Below are positions 1-11,146 of a stretch of DNA of 64,000 nucleotides, piece by piece. How positions within the stretch are numbered: the stretch's first letter is position 1; every line of letters starts with the position of its first letter. Origin of the DNA: Diphasiastrum complanatum (lineage: Eukaryota; Streptophyta; Lycopodiopsida; Lycopodiales; Lycopodiaceae); NCBI GenBank assembly GCA_029204225.1, contig CM055101.1:42432927-42496926 (forward strand), given 5' to 3'. The position numbers were made by a program, and so were the translations under genes. The notes under the pieces were generated by a model. The model did no database searches. It saw only the letters and a program-made list of their open reading frames with translations, and was not told the DNA's origin.

Positions 1-1850
1 GTATTAAGTTCAGATCCATTGTATATACTTTTCATAAGAGTCCAATGTAGGAATCTAGAAGGTCAACACTAGCCACCAATGATGGTGTGGCAAATTAGTG
101 GAATCTTAGCCAAAGTGGATATGGATAAGCACTATGACTGTGACATATATATCCAGCATGAATAGGATAAGTTATCGATCAGGTACAACTCGTCTTTGTA
201 GGATATCAACAGGACCATCATCCTAAGATTCAAACAAAATGATGGACAAAAGAGTGCACATTGGAGAGAGTGGAATTTTGTATAAGTCCAAGATCATCCC
301 AAAAATAGTACCCTTGAAATCCAAGATCATCACATGGGTGATTGACGTCAAATTTGAAACTGAAATTTGAGCTACTTAAATGTCCTAAAGCTAATTCGAT
401 CGCCCTATGGAAAATCACGAGTGACAAGGTCCAAAATTGACTTATCTATGATGATGGACATCAAATTTGACTTATTTCATGTGATAGGGTTTCGGGGAAA
501 CCCCATAGAGAAGGTCAAAGTCGATGAATCTTAATATACTAGCTAGTTGCGTCTAATCCCTTAATCAACCATGTCGAGTGATCAACACCAAAATCACACG
601 TTAGGTATCGAATTTGAGCTATTCAAAAATGGGAGAAGTTCCAAAATGGAAAGTTTTACATTGATAGACATCAAGTTTGAGCTATCTCATGTGATGTTGG
701 TTAATTATGATTACTCAATGGGCTATGTCAAGTGATAGGAACCAAAATAGAGCTGTTTCACAAGTATCAAATTCAAGCTCCTTCAATTTTTCAAACTCGT
801 GATTTTGAAGATTTTGTGTATTTTTTTAAAAATGACAAACATGTAATAATTATTGCTTAGTTTCCTAAATAGTTAAAAGAAATCACACTTCTATTTCATA
901 GTTTGCTTGAATGTGCTTCTTTTCTTCGTGAATTAGACAATGTCATATCCATTCAAGCAGATTGACATTGGTGAGGTATCTGAATGTTTTAGTGATAAAG
1001 ATATTTGTGGATCTTGTTACATTTGTGTGTTCATCAATTTTAACTGTATATTTTGACAAGTGTATTTTGTCAATATCATTAACATTCTTGTTAAAAAATT
1101 TGCAGATAAAATTTAATTGTTGATTAGCGAATATGTCTTCTGTTGACGAAATGTCTCGAAACAGGTATATTTATTTAATGCACAATAGATATTATGTACT
1201 TAACAATTGGATTTGCAACATTGTGTGCTGAATATAACTTTATTGTTTTTTTTCTACGATTGTTTAAAGCACGACACCTCCACAAGATAGCAAAAAGTTA
1301 AAGAAGATGCAATATTATTACAAAATGGAATCACGAAAGAGAGCACAAATGCTTGAGCAAAGACTTAGTGGAACATCATCGTCATCACTTTCTGGTGCCC
1401 AACCTTGACCTAAATCGTAGGTGCTATATGAAACTTAAGTCTGTATTTATACACATATAAATTAGCTTGTAACATTAAACTAATCATTCCTGTAATTGTA
1501 GAATGAAATTAGTATCAACAGAGGTACAATGATAAGATATATTGCGAGTGTAAACAATGCAAAAGATTGGAAATTTGAGAAAGACGAATAGTGGCGCAAC
1601 ATCTGTGAAAGTTTGGAAAGCACATTGAGGAGCCGTGGATTTGGAGGTACATTTTGACTATTTAGTACTTTTCTTATCACAAATATTATAATTTTTTGAA
1701 GAAAAAAAAGACTAATGGATCAATCATATGCTTCAAGGATGGAACAAATCAATGGAAAAAAGTGCTCAAGTAGTGAAAAGCTTCTCAACAATCTTATCAA
1801 CAGGATAAGAAATAAAGATTTTGGATCATCTTTGGCATTAGACGAAGATC
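1..1850. other. AT-rich stretch, possible remains of a transposon first gene
   Basis: No intact gene is visible. A short coding-like patch on the plus strand at about 1269-1407 reads as a lysine-, methionine- and serine-rich tail (TPPQDSKKLKKMQYYYKMES) ending in a stop, and another at about 1530-1650 reads KDWKFEKDE, stop, WRNICESLES. Both precede the DUF4216-like relic downstream on the same strand, so they may be exons of the same decayed CACTA-type element. That link is inference; I see no terminal inverted repeats. Confidence 0.3.
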
Positions 1851-1929
1851 TTGTTGGCATGTAATGATGTCACTAGTTGCTACACACCTCATGATGGGGA
1901 AGTTATGCATCTTTCCATGCCGCATGTCA

Positions 1930-2190
1930 CTCACTCCACCACACCTCACATAGATCTTTCCATGGAATCTATTCATCCGACGATATCACCACACATAGAT
2001 TCTATTCATCCCACGACACCGCACATGGATTCTATTCATCCCACAACACCTCACGCAGATTCTATGATGGATTTATTAAATCCATGATGTCACCACACAT
2101 AGATTCTATCTATCTCATGACACCTCACATCGATTCATCCATCCCACGGCACCTCACATCGATTCTATCCATTCCACATCACCTGACATA
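1930..2190 (+). repeat. Minisatellite of about 30 bp units
   Basis: About eight imperfect units of the type ACACCTCACATAGATTCTAT followed by TCATCCCACG lie in tandem. Through part of the array one plus-strand frame stays open and encodes a degenerate repeat rich in His, Pro, Ser and Ile (units like SIHPTTPHMD). The open frame follows from a unit length divisible by three and is not by itself evidence of a protein. Confidence 0.75.
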
Positions 2191-2192
2191 CC

Positions 2193-3641
2193 TTGTGTAG
2201 AATCTCCTCTTCAAATCTATGTATTGTTGACTTATCCAAGGATGTTTTAAATTCATTGACTAAGTCTCCCCTTCCTCCCTACCTAAAAGCATTGGTTAAG
2301 CCCTTCGATAAAAAGAAATATTCATGTTGGTCTGATAGAGTACCACTACCATTATATGGAACATCATTTTCATACATGATCAAGCCAAGTGAGCACTATC
2401 CAAACGCAGGATTGGATTTATTTTCTTTGACTAGCATTGATGTCCCTTTGAATAATGTTGTCACATTAATGCCGTAAGCAGGACCACAATACAATTGGGG
2501 TGATTGACATGCTTTGTGTTGTCACCAATGGAGAATGCAAGTTTATGGCTTGAATGCCAATGCTTGTTCTTTGGAAGAGCAACGTTTGCAAGGAGAGGAT
2601 GTTTTGAAATCACATCGTATGTACATTGATGGGCATCCAGAAAAACATGGCAATTAGACTGAATGGTTGATACACTCCAACAAGCAAGATCAAAGGGACA
2701 ATTCATATCTGACACATATTCGGAATTTGCAGGAGGATGTGATTGGCAGGTGTGTGACAGTATCGAAAGTATAGTGCAATGTGGGCATATGGTCATCATC
2801 ATCGCATTGAATCAATTGATATGAAACGACGAACTTATGATTGTGGTGTGATGACATCTTTCCATCCAAAAAGTCGGAGTAGTGCTCGAGATCGAAGTCC
2901 AATTTCTGGAGAGCTTGAGTATGTAAGAACCATACAAGCCATATATGAGGTGTGTTTTGGTGAAATGGGTAAGTATTTGTTGTTTGACGTGAAATGGTTC
3001 AAAATCAACTATAGAGGATCAAATGCAACTGTAAAAAAAGATCGTGGTGGATTTTTTGCTATTGATTCAACCAAGACATTAAGCATGGACTTTTCAGACA
3101 CACATTTCTGTTGCCTCGTCATTGTGAATAGGTGTGCATGAATTTTGCATTTTTTCTTTTTGTCAATTGTGACCAATGTTATATTAATCGTCTGCACTAC
3201 TTTTTCATTACATCTATTTACTATGAATCAAAATATGATCATAACAAATCTCTAATCCTAACATTGCTAAATGTGCAGGTAATTTTTCAACCAGATCGAC
3301 TAAACATAAATTGGTGGTATGTTGTTCAAATTAAGCCATGCTCAAGACATGTATTCGAAAATGCATATGTTGAGAATGAAATGGAAGATCTAAATTTGGA
3401 CAACACAAGTATATCTATTGAAGATGTACATATATCTTCAAGTTTTATAAATCTTGAAAACTTCATAATTGATTCTCATGATTTTGACGACTCAGATGAT
3501 GAAGAGGACAACAATGATTCCTTGCATGAGGACAATATTGAGAGAGGTTTTGATTTCGATAGTGATGATGAAAATCGTCTTAGCGGAGATGAGTTGCAAG
3601 ATGTATTGGCTAATGAATTTGAATCTTGCAATGATGAATAA
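2193..3641 (+). pseudogene. CACTA (En/Spm)-type transposon protein relic, DUF4216-like
   Basis: Two coding stretches resemble the DUF4216 domain that plant CACTA transposons carry beside the TNP2 transposase. The first (2779-3131) has the hallmark ...KYLLFDVKWFKI..., preceded by YDCGVMTSFH; the second (3279-3641) has VIFQPDRLNINWWYVVQIKP, matching the family's Q-V-F-Y-x-x-D-P-x-x-x-x-W-x-V-V-x-x-K-P pattern, and then a very acidic tail rich in Asp, Glu and Ser. Stops lie between the two parts; an intron is possible (AG acceptor at about 3277) but the phases do not join cleanly. An upstream stretch, 2193-2477, stays open (PLPPYLKALVKPFDKKKYSC) but I cannot assign it. No transposase core or terminal inverted repeat is seen. 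I read this as a decayed element. Domain assignment is from remembered family patterns. Confidence 0.6.
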
Positions 3642-3843
3642 AGTATGTACATATGTCACAAATAATTTTGTCATAAAATGATACATTGTGGTCAATATAT
3701 ATTGTTTTCAAATTAAAATTATTACATTTTTCTACGATGTTGCATTTCTATAGTTTCATAGTAATTTGACATAATGGTCATTTGATTTTGTGTCAACATT
3801 TTATTATAAGTATGCACTTATTCAAAACTAACAATAAAGTAAA

Positions 3844-4425
3844 GCCTTTAGTTCAATTTGTGGTTGAGCAAGTATTGCTATAGTGAATTAAATGCCTAAC
3901 CTATTCGACAAACAAGTCGAGACAATCGATTGACAAAACAGAAGCACTCCAACACATGCAATAAGAGATTAGTTTATGAATGCAAGGGAGTCGATGAACT
4001 CAATTCTCCAGTGAACTCGATGCTATATTGATCACTTAACTGAGTACATATAGTCGGGAATCATAGATAGGTGCGTCCGTTAGACAATGAGTTGTGTCTG
4101 TTCTTATTTACATGTATTTAATTAATGTTAACCAATAGAAAAATTACAAGTGTACATTTGTTGATGTGTTCTCCTTGTCACTTCTTATTAAACCGATGCG
4201 AGAAGACGACGTGGAAATGCACAACTGTTGGTTGAGGCTCGAGCTATTCGACTCATCTCAAAATAATCCTTATTCGGATCTCTTCGATAGAAGTCGAGTC
4301 AATTTAGTTAAGATTATATGCCTTATAATTAGAGTTGTCTTGTACTAAAGATCATGCTTTAATGTCATAAGTTCAAAAATCGACATAACATGTGTATTTG
4401 GCCTTCGATACTTTTATATTCGAAT
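3844..4425. repeat. Dispersed repeat, copy A (copy B at 61688)
   Basis: About 580 bp starting GCCTTTAGTTCAATTTGTGG and ending near GGCCTTCGATACTTTTATAT recurs in the same orientation at 61688-62277 with substitutions and small indels. It contains no convincing reading frame. Copy B sits directly after a Copia gag fragment and copy A after a CACTA relic, so the repeat is independent of both hosts. Its own class is unknown; no terminal inverted repeats or target duplication could be assigned. Confidence 0.85.
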
Positions 4426-5097
4426 GTCTTCTTTGATAGACATTTCTTCATATTTAGGGCCTTTGCATTCGATAGAGTGTCTTTGATAAGTATACTTGAA
4501 TATTGTTGAAATAGATCCTCGTCAAACTCAATTTGACAATAAACTCTTCTTTTGCTTGCTCTTGGATTTTGTGTTTCTCACACAAATCTCATTATAGATT
4601 ATGCATTGTATTCAGTTGACGTAAAACCTCATTATAGATTATGCTTTGCATTCATTTGATCTAAATGTGGTTCGAGTCTTTTGTTTTAAGAGAGTCTACT
4701 TAAACTGGTGGTACTAATTAAAACCTCTAATTAAAAAAAAAGGTGGTACTAATATGAGGAGCAAGATTGATAATCTTAAGTGATACATTCTTTTGAAAAA
4801 AAAATTAACTGTGCCTTGTACACATTTTTCAATACAATCAATTTTAGGTATTAATATTTTAGTCATCATCATTACTCATAAATAAATTACATATGTGTAT
4901 TTTAAAAAAAAAATCAACAAATAATTTGATTATAAAATTTGCCAACTATTCAAATCACTTATATTTTCAATTGTTTTTCCAAAAAGTAAAGTTTGAAAAG
5001 TTTGAAAAGCAGAAATTATTCTTAAAAAAATTAATCAAGAATTTGTTCACATTTGAAATTTTGCAATAGAGAGAAATTCTGAAATAAATAAATAAAT

Positions 5098-5155
<58 letters not shown>

Positions 5156-5500
5156 GCTTATGTTTTATTCATATTTGTAAATTATAACAAAATAAAATTT
5201 TTTAATTTTTTATAAATTTGACATTCAATACTTTGACAAAATTTCAAAGAATTTTTAAGAAACTGGTGTCTAGGTCATTTCTCTTTTTGTTCACTATGTT
5301 AAAAGGAATAAAAGATAACACTGATTTAATGAAAGTCGCTTAAAAGAGGAGCAACTCATCTTTTAGCAAACCATCACAATAAGCTAGAGGTGTAGCATCA
5401 AAGGTAATTACAAAGGGAATAATTTGAGTCTATATACAAAAATAAATTGGTTGGAGCAGATGGGCTGGGCTGGAGATGGAGATGAGATGGAGATGGAAGA
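4426..5500. other. AT-rich intergenic DNA with a (TA)n tract
   Basis: No gene is seen. A pure TA dinucleotide tract occupies about 5099-5151. The rest is AT-rich single-copy-looking sequence running up to the 3' end of the P450 gene. Confidence 0.6.
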
Positions 5501-5504
5501 GGAG

Positions 5505-6462
5505 TCAATTATAGGGTTTTACAAGGATTTGCATGCCATGCTCTGGTTTGGGAACCGAAAATCGACCAGGTGCATGCACATATGCAGGGGATAGCTGAAA
5601 GCTGAAGCGTTGGAGAAGCTTGCAAAGCACCACCTTTGCTTCCATGAGTGCAAAGACTTGGCCAATACAGTTGCGAGGACCCAAGGAGAAGGGCATGAAT
5701 GCAGAGCGATGCTTGGATGCATTGGCAATGCCTTCTGCGAACCGCTCTGGATTAAATTCATCTGCATCCTCCCCCCAGATTTGTTTGTTGTGCATCGTCA
5801 CAAGCGGCAGCAGAGAGACCACGGTACCTTTGGGGATTACTATTTTTCCCAGCTTCATATCTCGATCTATACCCCTCATCATATGTGGACTTCCTGGATA
5901 CAAGCGTAGTACTTCATTCAGCACCATACCCACCTGTGCAAACAACGGAGAGGCATCATATATTATTTATGATGTCGCATTGCGGGATTCTAATCACGGC
6001 AGACAGAGAGGGAGGGAGAGAAAGAGAGAGAGAGATTCACCAGTTTGAGTTGATTAAGCATGCTATAGCTCGGATGACGACTGCCACAAACGTTGATCAC
6101 TTCTGCTCGTAATCTCTCCTGCCAGTCGGGATGAAGGGCCAGCAACATTGTTGTCCACGTTAAGAACGCTGCAGTTGTCTCCTGTCCAGCAAGGAAGAAT
6201 GTCTTGCATTCATCCACAATATCCTGAATGCTCATTCGTAGATTCTTCTGATTGCCTCGCAATTTGCCGTTGTATGCACATATCATAACGCCTAGAAGGT
6301 CGTTCTGCTGTAAATCATTTTGAGATTCCAGCTTGATGCGTTTCTGAACCAGTTGCTGCAAGTTGTCCTCGATTGCCTTTCTGATTTTCTGACGGTGAGG
6401 ATTGATTGCCAATGGTAAAAAGCTGCAATAAAAGGACGCCAAACTGCATTGACATCTTGTCA

Positions 6463-6556
<94 letters not shown>

Positions 6557-7640
6557 AAGTATAACCACACGTGTTCAACAGCTAAAACAGTAGATTTTTA
6601 CAAATTATTGGTACCTTTTCAGTTGCAAGCGAGGTGGTCTCATTGCTTCTAGCAGTATCGCAAACTGGCGCTGTTGCAACTTGAACACTGTTTTACCTGC
6701 TTCATAGCTGGTACCAAAAGCTGTATGGGCGATAATATCAGCAGTCAGGATCTGATACTCTTTTAGAACCTCAATCTCCAAATCCTTGGGTTGGTTAGCC
6801 TCTATGATCCTGCGAGACCAATCATCCAACATCTTTGTAGCCAGGTCCGCAATCCTCTCCACCATAACCTGAATGGATGCTGCTTTCTTAGTTGTTATCG
6901 TTGTTCCATTAAACTCTTTAAATTATTGCTGGAATTTACCAGCACAGCTACAACAGTTATAATAGCAACAATCATTGCGATTGAAGATTGGTTCCATAAT
7001 TTTTGAGAGAAGTGCTGCTTATACCTTGAGCTTATCAACATCGAAGCCATGATTAAGAATACGCCTTTGCTCCGCCCACTTTTCACCAGTAGCCGTTAGC
7101 AAACCGTCTCCAAGCAAATCTCTGGCAGCGGTGGTAGGTTCCAATTTGGGGCAGTGTCCAAATTTATTATTCAAAACTTCTTTGATCAGCTCAGGATCAG
7201 TAATGGTCACTCTCACTTGAGACCCAACGCAGTACACGAATGTTTCTCCTGTAAATTAGAGCTTGTAAACCTCCAGAGAATTGCCAAAGTCGCACAAATA
7301 CATAAAGTAACTGAAAATGACAAAAATAAACTAGCTGCAGTTGCAAATTATGTACACATTGAATGAGGTTGTTACCATAGATCTTAGACCATGCGGTGTA
7401 GTAAGGCAGTATGTATGGCACGATTTCGTTTGATGGGTTTTTCATGATCCAGGTAGATGGTGCCTCAGCCAGCAGCCGATTGAGTTCAACCAGATTCCCC
7501 ACTATTGGTATGAAAGGCGGTCCCATCAATCCCTGCGCTCTGAGATCCTTGTAAATTTGTAAAGGACGCCACCACAGATTTCTTAGCAACCGTACTATCA
7601 GTGCAAGGATGCATGCAATCACCAGCCATTCGAGGTACAT
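5505..7640 (-). CDS. Cytochrome P450 monooxygenase, CYP72 clan, five exons
   Basis: Predicted exons on the minus strand are 7640-7376, 7248-7025, 6868-6615, 6422-6041 and 5933-5505. All introns are GT...AG and the exons sum to 1554 nt, giving an uninterrupted 517-residue protein, normal for plant P450s. It starts with a membrane anchor (VIACILALIV, residues about 7-16) followed by a basic stretch and the proline-rich hinge GPPFIPIVGN, so it is expected on the ER membrane facing the cytosol. The I-helix oxygen-activation motif is AGQETT, the K-helix ExxR is EVLR, then FNPERF, and the heme loop is FSLGPRNCIG with the cysteine ligand. Five exons with these phases and the QIYKDLRAQGLMGPP hinge fit the CYP72 clan, whose members oxidise terpenoids, hormones or fatty acids. 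The substrate cannot be told. The start is the first ATG before the anchor. Subfamily is unassigned. Confidence 0.93.
6466..6554. repeat. (CT)n(CA)n microsatellite in P450 intron 3
   Basis: A compound tract of about 27 CT followed by about 17 CA dinucleotides lies in the third intron, between exons 6868-6615 and 6422-6041. On the transcribed minus strand it reads (TG)n(AG)n about 45 nt upstream of the TTGCAG acceptor. A shorter GA run (about 6017-6036) lies just inside intron 4 beside its donor. Length variation here could be used as a marker; an effect on splicing is conceivable but unproven. Confidence 0.95.
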
Positions 7641-9559
7641 TGCCCCAGGCCCAGACCAGAGCAGAAATCAAGTACGAGTTTCACAAACAACTTTGTACTT
7701 GTTCTCAAAGGTGAGGGTGGAGAGCTAAATGAATTATGCCACCTCTAACTCTTAGTCACATAGGATTGCAATTTAAAGGGGATTGGAGGGTTCATCTCTT
7801 AAACCTTTACTCTTCATATGAGAGTGTGAGCAACTAATTCATATGAGAGGGTGATTAAACCATTACTCTTCATATGAGCGTGTGAGCATCTTCATATGAA
7901 ATGGTGATGTTGAACATCAACTCACTCTTGCTCCGTTGTCGCTCTTGCTCTGTTGTCTTATTCTAAATTTTGAGGCCTGCATCATGCTTCAAACTTGATA
8001 TGCAATTGTGATTATCATGGTCTTCCCTTGTCTTATTCTAAATTTTGAGGCCTGCATCATGCTCTAAAAGGCATCTTCACATTGCATATAGAACATCTCA
8101 TCAAGATTTTGGGTCTCAAACAAATTCATGAACCCATCATTAAATCTACTTCTATCTATGAAACAATATATATCTTATGCAATTGCCAAAGCATGCAAAT
8201 TGAAGGCCGGCCCTAGGTCCTAACACACACGCAAAAATTTGGAAGTTGGTAGAGCACTCTCCACATGTCTCTTTATAAGCGTGCTTTTGAGAGACTTGGG
8301 TTCCACGATGAGGTGACAGTACAAAAAAATACATATATATAAGATTAATAGAGACCACGGTCATGAGGCTTCACTAAGGCAGTGCATCTCAACTTAGGAT
8401 ATTCTTAACAAACTCTAAACACCGGCCGGTATTTTTTCAAAATAACATAACTAGTGAATTTTGTTAACACCAAATTTTGGTCTCCCATTCTTCATCCCTA
8501 TCTCTGTGAAGCAATGCAATCTCCCCCTGTCTTGTTGTCTTAAATTGGCGAGGTGAGTAACATACGGATGTAAAAAAAGAGGAAGGGCCTTGGTTTCTTA
8601 AATAAATTGTTGGCCCACTGTTGTAGTTAGTTCGGAACTTTCCAAGGTATTACACCACATGCATTCCTCCACACGATGTCAGGGAGTGAAGCAGTGCAAC
8701 TTCTGATGTTGGCCCACAAGATTGTAGTTTGTTCGAAACTTTCCAAGGTATTATACCACATGCATCCCTTAACCACACGACGTCAGGGAGTGAAGCAGTT
8801 CAACCCCCCTTCGCACCATGTGTGGGTCCGGTCGCCTATGCACCCCAACTAGCAAGAACCTTCGCCCAGGAGACTACAAACCCAATAAGACAAAGACATG
8901 CAACTTAGAGGAAGCCAACCTAGACTTGGGACATTGACACAATAGACATTGTCTTTTCTACACATCCAAAAACCCCAAGCCTCATCCAAATGTAAAAGTG
9001 AAATATTGTACGACACAAAATAAATACAAAATCTTTTGCAACAAGTGAAAACATCTAAAAAGAGTAATCATTCAGCAAATTCTTAGTCTGTGCCCATAAA
9101 CATATTTTCCAAGGGAAATTTCTCCATACAAATACATGCATTTTGACGCAAAAAACCAATACACCTTGCCATTGGCAAAATAAAAACTCATAAAAATAAT
9201 TACTTAAAAATGCCCATCATACTAAGAAAATGCATAATTTTCATAGTTTTTCAATGTTCTAGATTAATTTTTTAAACCTAACTTGTAAAATACATTCCAT
9301 GCTGGTTGTTCTAAGTCCAAAAAATCTTGAAAACACTCACAATATTTTTTATGTTGTTTTTTTATGATTAGGATTTTTCACTAACACTCTCAACTCAATG
9401 CTTTATGTACAATGTCAAGGTTCTCTTTTTTAGCTAATGAAGTTGACGACCGATCTTCTTTATTAGAATCTATTGGCATACTCTCATTTCAATCAGCATC
9501 CAATGTTGACCAAAATTTGTGAGTTGCGGCTTTGCTCTATTGTTGCCAAGTTGCATATG
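7641..9559. other. P450 upstream region with short tandem duplications
   Basis: No gene is visible. This is the 5' flank of the P450 (minus strand) and presumably holds its promoter, but no TATA box can be assigned with confidence. A block TTGTCTTATTCTAAATTTTG plus GAGGCCTGCATCATGCT occurs at about 7955 and again at about 8027. A larger unit of about 98 bp is duplicated in tandem at about 8607-8704 and 8705-8804. Confidence 0.6.
8607..8804. repeat. Two tandem copies of a ~98 bp unit
   Basis: Both copies carry AACTTTCCAAGGTATTA, then CACCACATGCAT or a variant, then ACGATGTCAGGGAGTGAAGC or a variant. They differ by scattered substitutions and small indels, so the duplication is not recent. Confidence 0.8.
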
Positions 9560-10007
9560 TGTTGGTGTATGAACGATGGTCTGCTTGGTCTACGATTGTT
9601 TACGATTGCAGCGGACATGACGGAAGCAGAACACGAGAGGCGATTACGATAAAAACGATGTCTACGAACAGTAAGAAAAACAATGAACACAGTAGTAACT
9701 GTGATTTCAGGAATGTGGATTGACTAGGGAACGTAATCAAAAGCTTGTTATCCCTTTTGGGTTATCAGAGTAGGAGTCTGAGACTGCTGTAATAGTAGGA
9801 TTGCGAAGCATTAGGCGTCTTGGACAGCCATGCGATCCTCTGTCTCTGATAACTGTGTTTGTGTGCAAGAGAGTGAGAGAGAATTCAATCAAGAACGTAA
9901 GGATTGAACAGTAGCGAATCTGTATATATATAAAAGAGAATCGAAACACAATGCAATAGCATTGATAAGCGTGTGCTCCTAATTACAGACTCAAAACAAT
10001 AGCTACA

Positions 10008-10041
<34 letters not shown>

Positions 10042-10816
10042 AATCACTAACTCTAAGGAGCTAGTTACTTAAGACCTTTTGGTCGTTTGATCACTCTGTG
10101 CATACAGATTGTTCAACTCAATAACACCTATCCCTCTTCCTCTTTGCTCAGATACATATTTATAGTTGTCAGAGTCTTTTGAGTTATTGTAATTACAGTT
10201 TACAAGATGATTAACAGTCGTTTAAACAAGATCCATAGATCCGTTATTGGAGCGTCGTGAAGGAGGAAAAGTACAAAGTAACGTATCCTCCGTATGCATT
10301 GTAGTGCAAGGATGTAGGCCGTGATGGCCGTTGTCTGCCCCCAATCGTTTGAACAACCACTGGTCGTTTGATCAGTTGTTGATCGTTTGCTTTGTAGGTG
10401 ATCGTTTGCTTCCTTCATTGATAATCGTACGTAATAACTTACGAAGCTAAACGATGAGATGGGTCAACTGTTGTTAGTTGACTTCATAGGAAATCGTAAA
10501 TCGTCGTCGCTGGTCGACTTCGTTGATAACCGTAAGTAGGTTGCTTACGTTTAAAAATGGTTGAGGAGAGTTGACTCTGGTCATTCGTAGGAGATCGTAA
10601 GAAGGTCACTTGCAGTGGTCGATGGGATTCCGCAAGTACTCATAGATGGTAACCTATGGGTTTTAACAACTCCCTTGCGGTTTACGGTTTCTTGCGGTTT
10701 GCGGTTTGAGTTGTGCTTCTCCGTAAACATTGATTTAACGGTTTCCTTCGGTCAGAACGTAGGCTGGCAATAGCTTTGCAGTTTTGACTGTTTCTTACTT
10801 GGCGTGTATTCCAACA
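9560..10816 (-). repeat. 3' LTR of the Copia element
   Basis: This 1257 bp LTR matches 17453-18809 closely, beginning TGTTGGTGTATGAACG and ending GTGTATTCCAACA on the plus strand. It has a (CT)15 tract at 10011-10040 that is far longer in the partner LTR. Scattered substitutions separate the two LTRs, showing the insertion is not recent. Confidence 0.95.
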
Positions 10817-10826
10817 GTCCCCCTTA
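10817..10826 (-). promoter_or_regulatory. Polypurine tract of the Copia element
   Basis: On the minus strand TAAGGGGGAC lies immediately before the TGTTGG start of the 3' LTR. Position and purine content are those expected for the plus-strand DNA primer of reverse transcription. Confidence 0.85.
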
Positions 10827-10835
10827 AGCTTGCTG

Positions 10836-11146
10836 CTATGAATCTGGACTCAAATTGAGATTTAACAATTCTACTAGAGTAGAATGTTTGTCCCTTGACA
10901 ATGGTTTTGTCAGAATGTCAGCCAACATACTGTTTGTCTGACAATAACTTAGTGCAATGTCTTCGTTCTGAACCTTCTCTCTGAGAAAATGAAGTTGAAC
11001 CTCTATATGTTTGGTCCTTGTGTGAGTTCGTCGGTTCAATGACAGAGCTATACAACTCTGATTGTCGCACTGGAGTATAGTTGGACCAATTTGTGAGAAT
11101 CTCAGATCCTGTAGTAGTATTCTAAGCCATAAAATCTCCTTCACTG
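10836..11146 (-). pseudogene. Copia RNase H, carboxy-terminal part
   Basis: The frame beginning KEILWLRILLQDL and containing ILQCDNQSCIALS, RTKHIEVQLHFLRE and MLADILTKPL is the end of a Copia RNase H. The catalytic Asp of the CDNQSC motif and the conserved TKHI and DILTKPL motifs are present. It was separated from the rest of the domain (13670-14047) by the insertion at 11147-13669. Confidence 0.92.

Noticed and set aside
6315-6652. ORFs with long Arg-Glu, Ser-Leu or Thr-His runs, also at 33 kb, 36 kb, 40 kb, 59 kb and 63 kb
   Set aside because: They are translations of CT/GA/CA microsatellites. At 6.4 kb the tract lies inside a P450 intron.
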